A stretch of 64,000 bases of DNA from Oreocharis arfaki (GCA_013398015.1 VZRR01013779.1:122139-186138); one strand, 5' to 3'; positions 14,101 to 26,874 are shown, numbered from the stretch's first letter. The notes: a model not told the origin generated them from the sequence alone. Numbers and translations: made by a program.

Positions 14101-15765
14101 GAAATCTTTCTTTTTAGCCAATACACTATAGATTATATTTTACTTTATAATAGTAAATACTATGTCTGTGAATTATTTTGAAAGTGCAAGGAAGGAAGAA
14201 CAATCAGACAGAATATTCTTTGAGAGACTTCCGTAATCTTCACTTGTTTCATATCTTTTGTTCACCAAAACTGTGGCTGTTGAGTAATGTATTGTAAAAT
14301 TTATTCTATTCTTAATTTTTGATTATTTGCTTTTGCAATTTTATCCAGAGCTCTTGTTACTTCTTGGTTCTGTTATGTTCAAATGGTATGTGGTTTGATT
14401 CTTTCAATGTTTAATTGTTTCCTGGGGTATCAGGAAACATAAGCACATCATAAGTAATTAAGGCATAAGAATGTTTCAGTGTTAAAGGTGAACTGCAAAG
14501 CTTTTAAAGAAGAAATTGTAAGAATCTACATTAAGAGTATTTACAGACTTGGAAAAGATCTCTAAATGGGTGAATCACTGGGTCCATAGGTCAAAACACA
14601 GGAGTCCTGCAGGCTTTGTGTAGCCATCTACAAACGCTCGAGTTGGCATCTGAACTACTGAATTCATGTATTTCAGATGAGTGGAAAATGAATTTTAAAT
14701 TAAGATATTTTGAAGCTAATGGCTCATTACCAAATGTCTGTCTGCTCTTACACAGCAGAATTTGCCATGCCAGGAGTTGCCAGGCTGCTCCCAAGGTTTC
14801 CTTCAACACAGCACCCTGCTGTGGCTCTCTCCTTGGGGTTTTTTTTTTTTACAGATTGCGGTGCAATTTGTTGCTTTGTCATGTTTCAATTTGCACTTTG
14901 CTAGAAGATATAAGGCATTGGAAAGAAAAAGGTATCAGATGAGTAACAGCATGGACTACCATGTTACTGTGTGCATTGCTTGTGTGATGTCGAGGAGTTA
15001 GGCTCCCATGAAATGGAGCAGGATTTCTGGCGTTCCAGCCAGTTGTTTTGAATGTGAGTAGCAAAATCCCTTTTATAAGTTAAATGTCTTTTGTAGAATT
15101 TTCCGTTGCTGAGGAGTCTGGAACAGCTAGTGAGATAAGACTTTTGTGCCTTTCCTGTTAGCTCTTGTTACAAAGTGTCTTTGGTAGTTGCACATAGCTG
15201 TGATTCATGGGAAGAGAAGTGTATCCACTGTGGTAGATGACTATGATTGTACACTGCATCTTTTTCAATTAAGCCTAAATAAAATGGGAGTTACAATGGC
15301 AAAAGGAAGGATTTCATAATAGTTTCTATTAAACTCCTAGTGTTATTAATCTGGGAGATGCACCAAAATCTGAATAAAGACATTGGTGCCAGGCACTGTG
15401 TAGGCAGTTGTGTGTCTGAACGCAGAGCAAACATCTGGCAATACACAAATGATACACAGTGACACTATGAGCTGCCTGGACTGCTGTTTGCTGCAATTTT
15501 CCTTATTCTTTCTAAACTAAGGTAGTGATCTCTCTGGTGTCTTCTTTTTACTAAGAAGGTCAGAAATTGAAAGGGCACTGTATAAGCTCTGCAAATTCTC
15601 TAATGCAGATTTATTCATTCACTTAATACAAATTCAATGACTGTATTGATCCCATTTACGACAGTGCACTTACTGGTTTTCTCAGGCGTGATAGTTATTT
15701 GTAAGTAAGCCCTGATCTAGGCTATGGCAGACATCTGAGCAGTACAGCTTCTTTTTTTGATTTAG

Positions 15766-15794
15766 ACATAGTATTTCGGTCTGAAATACTATGT
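15766..15794. repeat. Perfect 12-bp inverted repeat with 5-nt loop
   Basis: The arms 15766-15777 (acatagtatttc) and 15783-15794 (gaaatactatgt) are exact reverse complements around the loop ggtct. It lies 27 nt before the first copy of the small duplication. It may be a chance palindrome or a decayed MITE end; no function is claimed. Confidence 0.8.
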
Positions 15795-15820
15795 TGCCTT
15801 TACGTTTCTAGTAGCATTAT

Positions 15821-16160
15821 TTTTGTTTCAGACTCTGATGTAATAAACAGCTCTGAGGAGAAACGCAGCTGTTCTTGCTTTCTCATTTTTGAACATTGGT
15901 CTGGTGTTTTAAAAGCCTGCCTGTCTGTTTGATCATTACTCACGTGTACGCAGCTACAGTGTTCTTTTTATTTGGATTTTTTTTTTTTNTTTTGTTTCAG
16001 ACTCTGATGTAATAAACAGCTCTGAGGAGAAACGCAGCTGTTCTTGCTTTCTCATTTTTGAACATTGGTCTGGTGTTTTAAAAGCCTGCCTGTCTGTTTG
16101 ATCATTACTCATGTGTACGCAGCTACAGTGTTCTTTTTATTTGGATTTTTTTTTTTTTTT
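15821..16160. repeat. Direct duplication (about 168 bp) around a single N
   Basis: 15821-15988 and 15990-~16160 are near identical. Both start ttttgtttcagactctgatg, run through 'gaggagaaacgcagctg' and end in 'tttggattttt' plus a T-run. One visible difference is cacgtgtacg versus catgtgtacg. The two are separated by an N at 15989. This is typical of two overlapping contig ends left side by side rather than of a biological repeat. Confidence 0.9.
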
Positions 16161-16849
16161 TTACTTATAACTGCTACTTTGGCTTGTGCTTTGCCTTTTG
16201 GAGATTTGCCGGTTTTAGTTTGTACTGTCAGTAAAACCAAAATTATCGTAGAAGCTGAAAGGGCTTGCAGTGTTAGGTGAGTGAAAGAGGATTTATTTTC
16301 AAATGTCTTGTGTCAAATGTATAATTTCTGCTCTTTTTCTATTTCACAAAATTCTTTCAAATTGACAATGAAACTCTGTGATACTGACTTTCATCCCCTA
16401 TCAAGAGATGGGTGACTTTTGGAAAGACTAAATCTTGTGGTGTATAAAAATTTTTCAGAAAGCATAACTATGTTTACTAATATATAAAAATAAAACAAAT
16501 ATAATTTAAAATGCAATAGTACTGTATTTTAATGATTTAAAAGATAAAGCTTTGCATTGACCTTTAAATCTGAATTCCTTTGTTTTCTCTAGATGTTGAT
16601 TCATAGCAATGTTTTTGGTTTTAGACAATAGTATTTATTTTTGCAATTTTTGGTGTTTTACCTGTTTTCTGTGCTTACTTTGAAGCAATTTGATATATAG
16701 AAAGTGATTTTGTATTTCAAATGAAGTAAATTTTTGTAGCATAACAATTCCCGTGGGTCTGCAGAAATTGCCACGTAAGATTCAAGTAAGTGGGAAATAG
16801 AAATCAAGCATTATTTCAAATAATGTATTTAGAAATTGTCTTTATACAG

Positions 16850-16903
16850 GTAAATGGTTGCAGTTTTGTGACAAGAACAGCTATACCTGCAGACTTAATC
16901 AGG
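16850..16903 (+). CDS. AKAP9: AKAP9 exon 4 (54-nt small exon)
   Basis: 18 codons beginning VNGCSFVTRT and ending DLIR, phase 0 to 0, with acceptor ctttatacag and donor gtacag. The human counterpart begins VNGCSFVMRTGK and ends NLLR, so identity is clear despite the small size. It connects exon 3 (SSE) to exon 5 (EEEFGV). Being in phase, it could be alternatively skipped. No ORF scan would report it. Confidence 0.92.
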
Positions 16904-17309
16904 GTACAGTATTGCAAATTGAATCGTAATACTAATGGAGAATACTAAACACCTCAATTTGTTTTGAACAAAAACTGTGTTGCTGACTAATACTTTCTTT
17001 TGTGTGTGTGCTCTGCATCTGCATCGTTTGCTATATTAATATAGTGTATCATTAAACTTGAAATGCAAACCAATTTACTGCATCTATTAAGGCTAAGGTT
17101 ATCAAGCACAACTCTCAGAAATATTTTGTGTCAGTGCTTTTGAGGTGTGAATTATACTAACAAAGGAGGTTACCATGGCAATAAGATCTTTGATGCTGTA
17201 CTGTATGTTAATGTTCTAAGGTGGCATTTGGTACAGAATTTGATATTTGACTTTACTTACTGCGCTAAAACATAAAAAATGGCATGTAAAGGAACTTGGA
17301 TTGATTTAG

Positions 17310-17480
17310 GAAGAAGAATTTGGAGTTGGAGACATTCATTCAGAGCATGGAATGCAGCACTCACACACACAGCTAGAGGTGATGGATAATCAGTTGGCTG
17401 GGAATCAACAAGAGATTGAAGAACTAAGCAGAGAGATAGAAGAAATGAGGGCAGCCTATGGTACAGAAGGATTGCAACAG
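17310..17480 (+). CDS. AKAP9: AKAP9 exon 5
   Basis: 57 codons, phase 0 to 0. It begins EEEFGVGD and ends EEMRAAYGTEGLQQ; human has EEEFGVDD and EEMRVTYGTEGLQQ. Acceptor is ttgatttag (weak pyrimidine tract) and donor gtataa. The second half (EIEELSREIEEMR) starts the long coiled coil. About residues 135-191. Confidence 0.95.
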
Positions 17481-19864
17481 GTATAACTACCTTATGTTGC
17501 TTTCTACTTGCTATTTGGTTACATGCAAAAATGCAGAGCATCATGGGAAAGAGTTCACACTAATGGCAGCTGTTCAGAATGCACTCAGTGTGTGATACAG
17601 AATTAATTACACATAATTTCTTTCAATCATATACCATGTTCTATTACTTTGAATGGCATTTCCGTTGTGTGTCCTTTTTCTCTGTATTTTGTGACTAAGA
17701 TTTGAATTGTCTTTGCATGGAGTTTCTTCAAATTAGGGATGGAAAGACAATTTTCAAGAAAAGCCCTAAATCTTCTCTAGTTATGCAAAGACCTTTATGT
17801 CTTCCTCCAAGATCAAAAAAGCTCAGGTTTTGCTCCCTAAGGAATAATATAAGTGAACCAAAATGTATTTGTATGTCAGACTTCACAGTCTGAAATACAG
17901 AAACAACAGTGTAAGAATGTTTTAATTTAAAACATCTAATAATTTGGGTTTACCAGAAAGCATGTCTTACTTTAGAAACACCATTGGAATATAAACTTAA
18001 GTTTTAAAGTAAAGGATATTTTTCTAGTGTAAGCCCGTGGTGCAACACACTCAAGTCAGTGCTTTGTTGTGCTTCATATCTAACTTGTTTCTCTCCTAAT
18101 TTGGATTCAGGTCATGTCACTGTATTTTGCTATTTTTTAGCGAAGTACTGTAGAAGAAAAAAAAAGTTCTGATATTCAGTTATTTTCACCATTATTATTG
18201 GACTATTATTATTATTATTATTATTATTTGTATTTGTATTTTATCTGTGATAATAGGTGTCATTTTATCTGCCGTAGCATCAGTTTAGTGGTTGCCCCAG
18301 AAGAGGTGGTTTATTATTTATTTGGTGTTGAATTTTAGTTACTGTGTCTTGTATCTGTTGTGCTAAACATGATATATATGCTATATATAATTATGGCATA
18401 GTAAAGAAAATAAGTGTTTCTGATGATTGTAACTGCTGTTAGTTTTTCCTGAAAGAGTCCGAAGTGAAAATGTTTGCATTTTTTAAATGGCTATAATTAT
18501 AATTTTCAAAATAAAGTTAAAATATATTAAAACAAAATTGAGTGTTTTCGGGTTTGGGGCTGTGTTACAATAATATTTTAATAGTTGCAGTATATTTTTG
18601 TGTGATAGTGGTACAGTGCATAGTATCTCAGTTAAAAAATGTCTATGGTTTGCTTTTCAGAAGAAACAAAATGATTGCAAAAGGGGAGTGGGGAAGACAG
18701 TTGTGTGCTTTAATTCTGCCTGTTTGTCCGGAACAGAGATTGCATTTTAAAAGTTGGAAGTTATTTAATATGATATGCTTTGGAACTGACGTACTTACTT
18801 AATCAATTTCATTGAACAGATGCAAAAGCAAAGGTGTAGCACACTTAAGTTCCTGATCTCTTCCTAATTTTCTCTGCTATAACAAATATCTAGTATTTCC
18901 GTTAGGCCTGTGCTTTTAAAGTAGGAGTTGACTCCCGTGTTCTAAAAAGAACTTTATCTGAAAGCATTACCATGTTAACTACCAAGACTCAGCATATAAC
19001 TCAGTGAAGGTTTTTTTGGGAACATTGCAAACAAAACAGTTACAGAAGATGACTAATGGTTTAAGAAATTTGCAATGTGTAGAGATGAGGCTTCCACTAG
19101 CCTTAAATGAGTTCAAATTGAAAAAGGGACTTTATACTGAGAAACATGTTTATATAAATGCACATAAAAATATTGCCAATTAATATTGTAGAATTTCTGA
19201 CTGCTTGAGTGTAGTCCTACAAAAAAATAAAACCGTTGCAAAGAATTTTTTCATACTCTTATAATTTCTTCATCATTACAAATTACAAATTATTCATCTT
19301 TTAAGTATGTTGTATCCATTTTGCATCTTGAACTGATTTTCTCATGTAGTTATGAATGATTTCACTGGGTTCACAGTGTAGGATACTGCATGGTATCGTT
19401 ACATGCTTTAGTACAATGAAAGCTGTTTGTTGCACTTCAAGTGAGAGATGATATAACTTGCATTTATTGTGGGAAAAGTGTGTGAACCTGAGTAGTTGTA
19501 CAAAATTGCTTAAACACTATTAGTAGATACTCTGACTTCCTTTATGATCGTTTGTTTATTGTGGCCACACTTTTTGTTTTAAAAGCAAGTTATATGTTTA
19601 ACTAATTAACTTTCTTAAAAGTTCAGATTTTGTTATTTGATAACTCTATTTTATTGAGAGATCATGCGTTGTTCATTGAGGGGGGAAAAGTCTGTTTCTG
19701 AAATTCTTACAAATAGAATTTGTGAAAAGATAAAAGCTCTACTAGTGAGACACTTTTTAAACAAAGAGGTTGGGGATGACTTATTCCTACTTAAATAAAA
19801 TTAGCTAGTATTTTTTGTCTGTGGTTTTCATGTACATTAATAGTTTAAATTTTATCTTTTATAG
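17481..19864 (+). other. AKAP9: Intron 5 with an ATT microsatellite
   Basis: AT-rich intron. It holds an (ATT)n run near 18204-18229 and otherwise nothing recognisable. Confidence 0.7.
18204..18229. repeat. (ATT)n microsatellite
   Basis: About eight perfect ATT units, preceded by a shorter related run at 18190-18199. A plain simple repeat that is probably length-polymorphic. Confidence 0.9.
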
Positions 19865-20020
19865 CTGCAAGAGTTTGAAGCTGCTATCAAAAAAAGAGAT
19901 GACATTATCACTCAGCTCACTGCTAACCTACAGCAGGCTCGGAAAGAAAAGGATGAAACCATGAGGGAGTTCTTGGAGCTTACTGAGCAAAGTCAAAAAC
20001 TGCAAATTCAGTTTCAGCAT
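19865..20020 (+). CDS. AKAP9: AKAP9 exon 6
   Basis: 52 codons, phase 0 to 0. It reads LQEFEAAIKKRDDIITQL at the start and LTEQSQKLQIQFQH at the end, nearly identical to human, and is predicted to be continuous coiled coil. Acceptor is cttttatag and donor gtaagt. About residues 192-243. Confidence 0.97.
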
Positions 20021-20894
20021 GTAAGTTATACAGCTCCCAACATTTATTCGGTTTTGAAAACAGGTGTCACTTTGGAGGCTCCATAAATAGCTACTTCCTG
20101 CAGAAAAAAATTTTATGTATTTTTTAGGATCAGCAGTCATTTCCTGGTCGTACAGTTGTTATAGTACCTGTTTTACTATAATGATTAACTATAAAATGAT
20201 AAATATTAGTCGGTTTTCTTTCTTGCTATGTGATAATAGCTTCTGATAAATACTGAATTATAGCAGTTATCCTGGGGAAAAACACTTGCATAATCTCAGA
20301 GCTTTGGGCAGAAATGTTCCCTTTGAAATCAAAACATCCAGCCATCAACTTGCGTGGGCCACAGCTTCACACTCCAGTCCTTCTTATATTTTTTGATGAA
20401 AGCTGCCTTTATGGTGTTATTAAAAGGTAATTTAAATAACAAAGTGGAGCTTCAGAGAAACAGTTATTCTAAAAAGCATGGTGATTGAGGTGCCATAGGC
20501 ACACAGACTACACCTTGTAGTGTTGCAGTTGAATATTGTCATATGTCATGCTGTTTAAGTACATTATGTAGTTTATTTTGAGCCTGAGATTTTATTATTA
20601 AAAATCTGATTATGGGCTCCATAGCTACAACTAGTTAGTTTTACTACTTAGTGACGTATCTGAGATACTACGGTCCTATGTTAGCTCACCATGAATATTT
20701 AATTAATATGAAATATCTTTTTATTGGTTGGCCTTCCCAAATGAATAAGGGTGTTTCAGTTTCTCCAAAAGAACTTAGAAATCTTTGGGCTTGTGATGTG
20801 GAAGAAGAAAGTAAAGATCACTATTTCTGTATGTAGTGCGAACTGTTTCTGAAAAACCTGATGTATTTTAGGTTTTATTTCTTTAACATTCAAG

Positions 20895-21092
20895 TTGCAG
20901 GCAAGTGAAGCCCTAAGGAACAGCAGCCATAGTTGCACAGCTGCTGATTTATTGCAAGCCAAGCAACAGATACTTTCACATCAGCAGCAGCTAGAAGAAC
21001 AAGAATGTCTGCTTAAGAGTTATCAAAAAAAGAATGAAGAATTTGAAGAGCAGATTACACATCTTCAAGAGACAATAATGATGTATGAAATG
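20895..21092 (+). CDS. AKAP9: AKAP9 exon 7
   Basis: 66 codons, phase 0 to 0. It reads LQASEALRNSSHSCTAADLL, close to human LQASETLRNSTHSSTAADLL, then a glutamine-rich coiled coil ending MMYEM. I chose acceptor 'acattcaag' at 20893-20894 rather than the later 'ttgcag', because the human protein has LQASE here and the phase then fits. Donor is gtatgt. Confidence 0.95.
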
Positions 21093-21771
21093 GTATGTTC
21101 CTTACTGTAAAGATCTCTTTTCCTAAACACTTTCCAGGGTTTTGTAATTCCTTTGAAATAAAAAAGCCAAAGCACAGATAATGAGTGTGCTGCATAGAAT
21201 GCATACAAAGATTTTAAGTTTTTGACACTGCTTCTATTCACTAACACGTAAGATGTATATAATTTAAATCAGAAAATTTTATGTCCGTGTTATGTATTAT
21301 GTTTTAAAAAGTTGTAGAAATATTTAGAGCAAATTATGAAACTATACTGTATGTTAAAACACCTTCAATAAATGGCATTATTTTTGAAAAAAACCACTAA
21401 GTTACCTGCTTGAACATTCTTCTCTGCATTGAGCAAAGAATGAATTTTTTTCTTCATGTACTTTTTTTATTATCCTTCCTGGAAAACATTTTAAAACCAC
21501 ATAAATATTGTTAAAAGTGACAGAGACACAGTGGGGGTTGGAAAGAGTAGGGGAGAGGCATGATGACATGGGTGGTGTAGGGGTTCTCAGTTATTCCAAG
21601 GGTGCAGGAAACCTCCAAATGAGGTCAACAAATAATTTATATTTAAGTTTTATAACTAACATAGCCTCTCTAGCCTTCTAAGAAAGACTAAATAGCTAAG
21701 TCAGTGAATGTTCTTATATGTTCAGATAATTAGCTAGAAATAAGAACATGGTTTTTCTCATTTTTTTAAAG
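21093..21771 (+). other. AKAP9: Intron 7
   Basis: 0.7 kb of AT-rich intron with no repeat or RNA gene seen. It ends with acceptor tttttttaaag. Confidence 0.75.
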
Positions 21772-24216
21772 GAAAAACAGAAAAAAGAGGGAGAAGATTT
21801 GAGTAAATTACAAGAAAAAGAAGCGTTAGTTGAAGAGCTAGAAGCAAAACTTGGAGAAGAGGAAAAAAATTCATTTCAGCTTAAGGAAAAATTATCAGAT
21901 GTCAGTAAATTAGTTGAAGAATTGGAAGAAGAGATTTCACTAAGGAACCAGCAGATAAGTAATATGAAAGTTGAGCTTACAACCTACAAACAGAAAGAAA
22001 GACAATGTTCTGATGAAATAAAACAATTAATGGGAACTGTGGAAGAACTGCAGAAACGATGTTACAAAGACAGCCAGTCTGAAGCTGACATTGTGCAAAA
22101 AATGGAGTTAGAAACACAAAGGAGACTGGCACAACTTCAGGCTGAATTAGATGAAATGCATGGCCAGCAGATTGTACAAATGAAGCAAGAATTAATTAAG
22201 CAACATGCAGTGGAAATAGAACAGCGTCTTTTGCAACAAAAAGTAGAATTGGAGAAAACGTCAAGTCTGTGTTTTAATGAGAATGTTAATAAAGATCAAA
22301 TTCATTTAATGAACATTAAAATTAATGAATTGAATGTGAAATTGCAAGATGCTGATAAGGAAAGGGAAAAAATAAAGCAAGAGTTGTCACAACAGATGGA
22401 AGTTATTGCAACAGAGAAATCTCTTCAACAAACTAGAATTGAAGATCTTCTTCAAGAACTGAATTTTTCAAGAGAGCAGGTTCAAAGAGCCAAGCAAACT
22501 ATAGTGGATATGGAATGTAGATTAAATGAAGCTGAAAAATACCAGTTTGTGATTGAAGATTTAAAAACTCAGCTGGCTTCTGCCTCTGAATTTAGGAAGG
22601 ATTTGGAATTAAAACATGAGGCAGAAATCACCAATTACAAAATAAAACTTGAAATGCTAGAAAGGGAGAAGGATGCAGTTTTGGACAGAATGGCAGAATC
22701 ACAAGAAGCAGAATTAGAGAGACTGAGAACGAAACTTCTGTTTAGTCATGAAGAGGAACTTTCCAGACTTAAAGAAGACTTAGAGAAAGAGCACATGGTG
22801 AACATGGAAAGCCTTAAACACAACTTGAATATGCACCATAAACAGCAGTTAGCTGAAGTACAGAATGAAATGAGTCAAAAGATAGAAGCCATGCAATATG
22901 AAAAGGACAACTTAATCACAAAGCAAAATCAGTTGATACTAGAGATTACGAACCTAAAAGATTTACAGCAGTCTATTGTAAATTCGAAATCTGAAGAAAT
23001 GACACTTCAAATCCATGAACTGGAGAAGGAGATTGAAGTGCTTAGGCAAGAGGAAAAAGAGAAGGGTACCCTTGAACAAGAAATACAAGAGCTGCAGCTT
23101 AAAACTGAGTTGATGCAGGAACAAATGAGGGAGAGAGAAGATAGCTTTCAAAAAAAATGTTCCGAACTAGAAACACAAAATAATGTTCTTAAGGGGGAAA
23201 ACAAAACTCTGGAAGAGAAATTAAAGAATATGTTGGTAAACTCTGAAGAAAACATACTTTGTAACAGTAGTGTTAGCTCTAAGACAGAAATTTTGGACTT
23301 GCAAAAACGAATAGAAAAGCTGATTACTGAAAATGAGCAACTTAAAAACCAAAACAGTGTCCTCCAAGAGGATACTGAAAGGCAGAAGAGTGCCTTTTCA
23401 TTGACTGAGAAAAAACTTGAAGCTAGTTATAAAGATCTGCAGAAAGAATGTGCAAGTCTTCTGAAGGCAAAAACTGAGCTAGAAGAGAACAAGAAAAAGC
23501 AGGAAGCTGAATATAAAAGCAAACTCAAAGCTTTGAATGAACGACTCTGCCACTTACAAAGCAATAGACCAGTTTTATTTAAAACTAAACCGTCTGGTTT
23601 TGAAGGGAGTAAAGAAATAAAGGTATCTGGGGAAGACATATTTGAGGCTGGAGAAGTTGTTGAGAAAGATGCAACAGAACTTATGGAAAAGCTTCAGGTT
23701 ACTCAGCGTGAGAAAGTGGAATTATCCCTGAGACTTTCTGGTCTTTCTGAACAATTAAAGTCAAAGGATAGTGAAATCTGTCATTTAAATGAAAAAGTCA
23801 AATCCTTAAAAGATGAAAAAGAGCGAATTCTAGTAAAATGTAAAGAACTGGAAGTCGCAATTAGTCATGTTCAGAGAACAAATAGTAGTAGTAATGACTC
23901 TAAGACAAAACGCTCTAAAAGAAAATCTCTAAAGACTGCTACTCCAGCATCTGAAAATAGGAATAAATCCCCTGGTTCAAGGAGTAAAGCTGATGAAGGA
24001 ATAAATTTAAGAGGTAATATAAGTTCTGGTAAAGACTGCAGTCAAGAGGTAACAAAAAGAAAGGAAGTCCAGCAAATGCTGAAACCAGAACAGCAGTCTC
24101 TCGTGGAACATTTGCGTGGGACACCAGACAGGCTGACAGAGGAAACGTCGTTAATAGCCATTACACAAAGTGAAAATAACCTTCAGCAGCAAGTGGATGC
24201 CTTAAAATCAGAACAG
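21772..24216 (+). CDS. AKAP9: AKAP9 exon 8 (giant 815-codon coiled-coil exon)
   Basis: 2,445 nt without a stop, phase 0 to 0, acceptor tttttttaaag and donor gtatgt. It encodes about residues 310-1124, almost entirely heptad-repeat coiled coil rich in E, K, L and Q. Landmarks shared with human are EEIKQLMGTVEELQKR, QQIVQMKQELI, ELKHEAEITNYKIKLEMLE, VLDRMAESQEAELERLRT and EVVEKDATELMEKL. The last part (about 23870-24150) is a less conserved Ser/Lys-rich stretch (TKRSKRKS) with low coiled-coil tendency, a likely hinge or disordered loop. As in human, this is the largest exon of the 5' half and lies eighth if one exon is upstream. The open frame seems to start at an ATG at 21748, but the first eight codons there are intronic. 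Confidence 0.98.
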
Positions 24217-25810
24217 GTATGTTACATTAAATAGCATAGAAAATACTTTAACTGTGAGAATTTGCAGGAGCTCACACTTGAAAATTTGCATCATATTTTT
24301 TCCAATTAGCTGCTTTGAAGTATAGGTGTGTGTGTCAGTGTGGCCAGTGGTTGAAAGCGGTTACATGAATGACCAGAGTTATAATCATAGTCAGTGTGTA
24401 TGAGGATGCTTTTTGAATGAAAAAAATACTGTTCCTTTACATTTAATTAAATCAACAGCAGCAACAAAAATGTAGGAAGACTACCAGAGCACTTCATATT
24501 TTCATGCGGCATTTTACTCACTTAAGGGGAAAACTTATTTTGGACATAATATTTTATGCTGTCATTAGTTTTTAATTTCTCTAAGTACTCATTCAAACAA
24601 TATAAAAAATAATGAAACTTTATCAGTCATCTTTGACCACACTTTTGAAATATCAAACTTGTGAAATACTTATATTACATTATCAAATTTTTTGTGTTTG
24701 TGTGGTTATCACTTCTTAAGAAATGTATCTGGATGTGATAATGAGGACGCATATCGTGTGATTCTAACTGTCCTCTTAAGTTTTGCTGGAGCAATTTTGC
24801 TTGTATTTCTTGGTATTGGAAGTTAATTGTAGGTAATATGGAAAGGATTGTTGTTTGTCAATATAAGTAGCTAAGTACTGAGTTACTAGTATTTCATTAG
24901 GTGGTGGAATCATAAATCTGTATATGAATTTAAATTTATGTACACTGGTAAAGTTCAGTAGCATGCTGCAAGATGTATGCAACTAAGTATTCTGTGGAAA
25001 TAGATGTTAAGCAGATTTCTACTTTCTTAAATTTTTTTTTCATGTTATAGAAGTCCACCTAACAGTGAACTAATGCCACCAACTGCCTAATATTGTGTTG
25101 TAGTTTGTTCATTTCCTAAGAAATAAAATCACAAGCAAAGCCATGTAGGAAACAGTTGTGAGATTATAAAAAAGAGCTTTAGCTTTGTGATGGTTTGGTT
25201 TAGCCTTTTTTGTTTGTTTGTTTGATTGGTTGATTGGTTGGTTTGTTTTTTATAAGGCTGTGATAAGGGTCTTAGAATTTCCTGCCATACCACTGAAAAT
25301 CGTTGTGGCCCAGAGCTGTCTAAAAACCTTTTCAAACTCCAGCTCTAAGAGGCTCCCTGTTGGCACATACCAAACATCTTTTTTCTTTAGCAATGCTGTC
25401 CCCAAAGTGCAGACTAGAACTACAAGCCTTGGAAGTCTAAGTTTTTAAGGTCTGCTAATAATACAGTCTTTTCTCTGTGTTTGGAGTGCACTTTCTTAAC
25501 TACTCCATTAGTCGTGATATTGTTCTTGCTTCTCTGGGTTAAAATTCATTGGGATTTTATTGCTGCAAAATAGGAATTGAAGCATATTGAGTTTTGTTGA
25601 TTCTAATTTGATTTTTATTTTAAGTTGAAGAAGTGTCTTACTATTTTGTTAAAACTCAATTTTCTGAATTATGTATATTTAAATTTACCTTATGCATACC
25701 ATACCTGCAGCATTCCATTCAACACATTATTAATCTCAGAAGCTTCCAAAGGTGGGTCTTTCTGTATTCTTATTTCTCACTCTTTTAAAATTATGTCTTT
25801 TTATTCAAAG
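24217..25810 (+). other. AKAP9: Intron 8 (1.6 kb)
   Basis: AT-rich intron. A TTTG/ATTGG-type low-complexity stretch occurs near 25207-25250. The open frame running into exon 9 from 25625 is intron read-through. Confidence 0.7.
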
Positions 25811-26024
25811 ACTGATTTACAACTACAAATGGAAGCACAGCGGATTTGCCTATCTCTGGTTTATTCAGCTCATGTAGACCAGGTTCGTGAGTCCTTGAAA
25901 GCAGAAAAAGAGAGTGCACTTTGCAGTCTTAAAGAGGAACTTGTTCATAGTCATCTACAAGAGATGAATGATCTTAAAAGAATGCATCAGCTGGAGCTCC
26001 AGACCCTGAAATTTCAACAAGCAG
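25811..26024 (+). CDS. AKAP9: AKAP9 exon 9
   Basis: 214 nt, phase 0 to 1. It starts TDLQLQMEAQRICLSLVYSA, followed by HVDQVRES (human NDLRLQMEAQRICLSLVYST, then HVDQVREY) and ends MHQLELQTLKFQQA plus one base. Donor is gtaact. Together with exon 10 the split codon gives Asp (G|AT), matching human GDEGK. Confidence 0.96.
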
Positions 26025-26794
26025 GTAACTTGACCAATATTATGAGAATGAAGCTCTATACGAAAAACAGTGTATTAAAAAACCCCAACCAAACAAGCAC
26101 AAGAGTTTCTGCATCTAGCTGTCCAATAAATTGTTTTTATAGAACATTTTGAAGTGATTTTTTAACAAATTGTTTACCCAGTACATGTAGTCTATTACTG
26201 AAGTAACTCGAAAAAAAAAGTATATTAAAAACTAAGGAATCAAAAGTATTACAACTCATTGTTTGCTGTTTGTATTTGCTCAATTAATTGTAAAGAACTA
26301 TATAATAGATTCACCTGTAAGGTGAAATAAGCAAATGCATCAGCGAAGTATTTTTGGACTTGTTCTTCTCGCTTTTCTTTAAATTGCTACATTGACTCCC
26401 TGCATACTTTAGGTAAACTTTGGTACTACTTTTTGCCTCAGTGAGCTTTATGTTATCATGATGGTTTTCTATCGCAGCTTTTTCTGTTATCCCATGTTTT
26501 GCCCTTATTTATGTTTTTTGCATAAGTTCTTTCTCCAGTATCCCTTCTGTACACTTTTATCCTTGTGGAAGTCACTAATACACAAAGCCATCTCTTACGT
26601 CCTGCTCCTCTAGAACGTGCAGCTCAGTTGTGGTGACTGAAGCTGTCCATGTGTTGGAACGATGAAGAGGGGAACAAAAAAACATGCCCTTCTTCAAGCT
26701 GAAGGGGCAGCCTCACTGAGGCAGGAAATTAGGCCTTTGAAAAGTTGTTGGGCATCTAGAGTTTAAAAATAATATGAATAATTTGTATTCATAG
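26025..26794 (+). other. AKAP9: Intron 9
   Basis: 0.77 kb with no recognisable feature. It ends with acceptor tgtattcatag. Confidence 0.7.
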
Positions 26795-26874
26795 ATGATG
26801 AAGGGAAATCTACACAAAGACTTATAGAAAAACTGAATGAAGCTGTAACTGAGGAATGTTCCAGGCTGGCTCAG
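26795..26874 (+). CDS. AKAP9: AKAP9 exon 10 (80 nt)
   Basis: Phase 1 to 0. It encodes DDEGKSTQRLIEKLNEAVTE and then ECSRLAQ; human has GDEGKPLHLLIGKLQKAVSE and then ECSYFLQ. Acceptor is ttcatag and donor gtaaga. A short exon too small for ORF scans, placed by phase and homology. Confidence 0.92.

Larger units (their letters stand above)
10519..16849 (+). other. AKAP9: Intron 3 (6.3 kb)
   Basis: Intronic sequence with an LTR relic (10925-11115), a perfect hairpin (15766-15794) and an N-separated direct duplication (15821-16160). No coding exon was recognised between the borders. Confidence 0.7.

Noticed and set aside
16219..16276. Exon-like block with 'ggttttag' before it and gtgagt after it
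   Set aside because: It is 58 nt, so it does not fit the phase 0/0 junction, and the needed frame contains TAG. The true exon at this place (VNGCSF) was found at 16850-16903.
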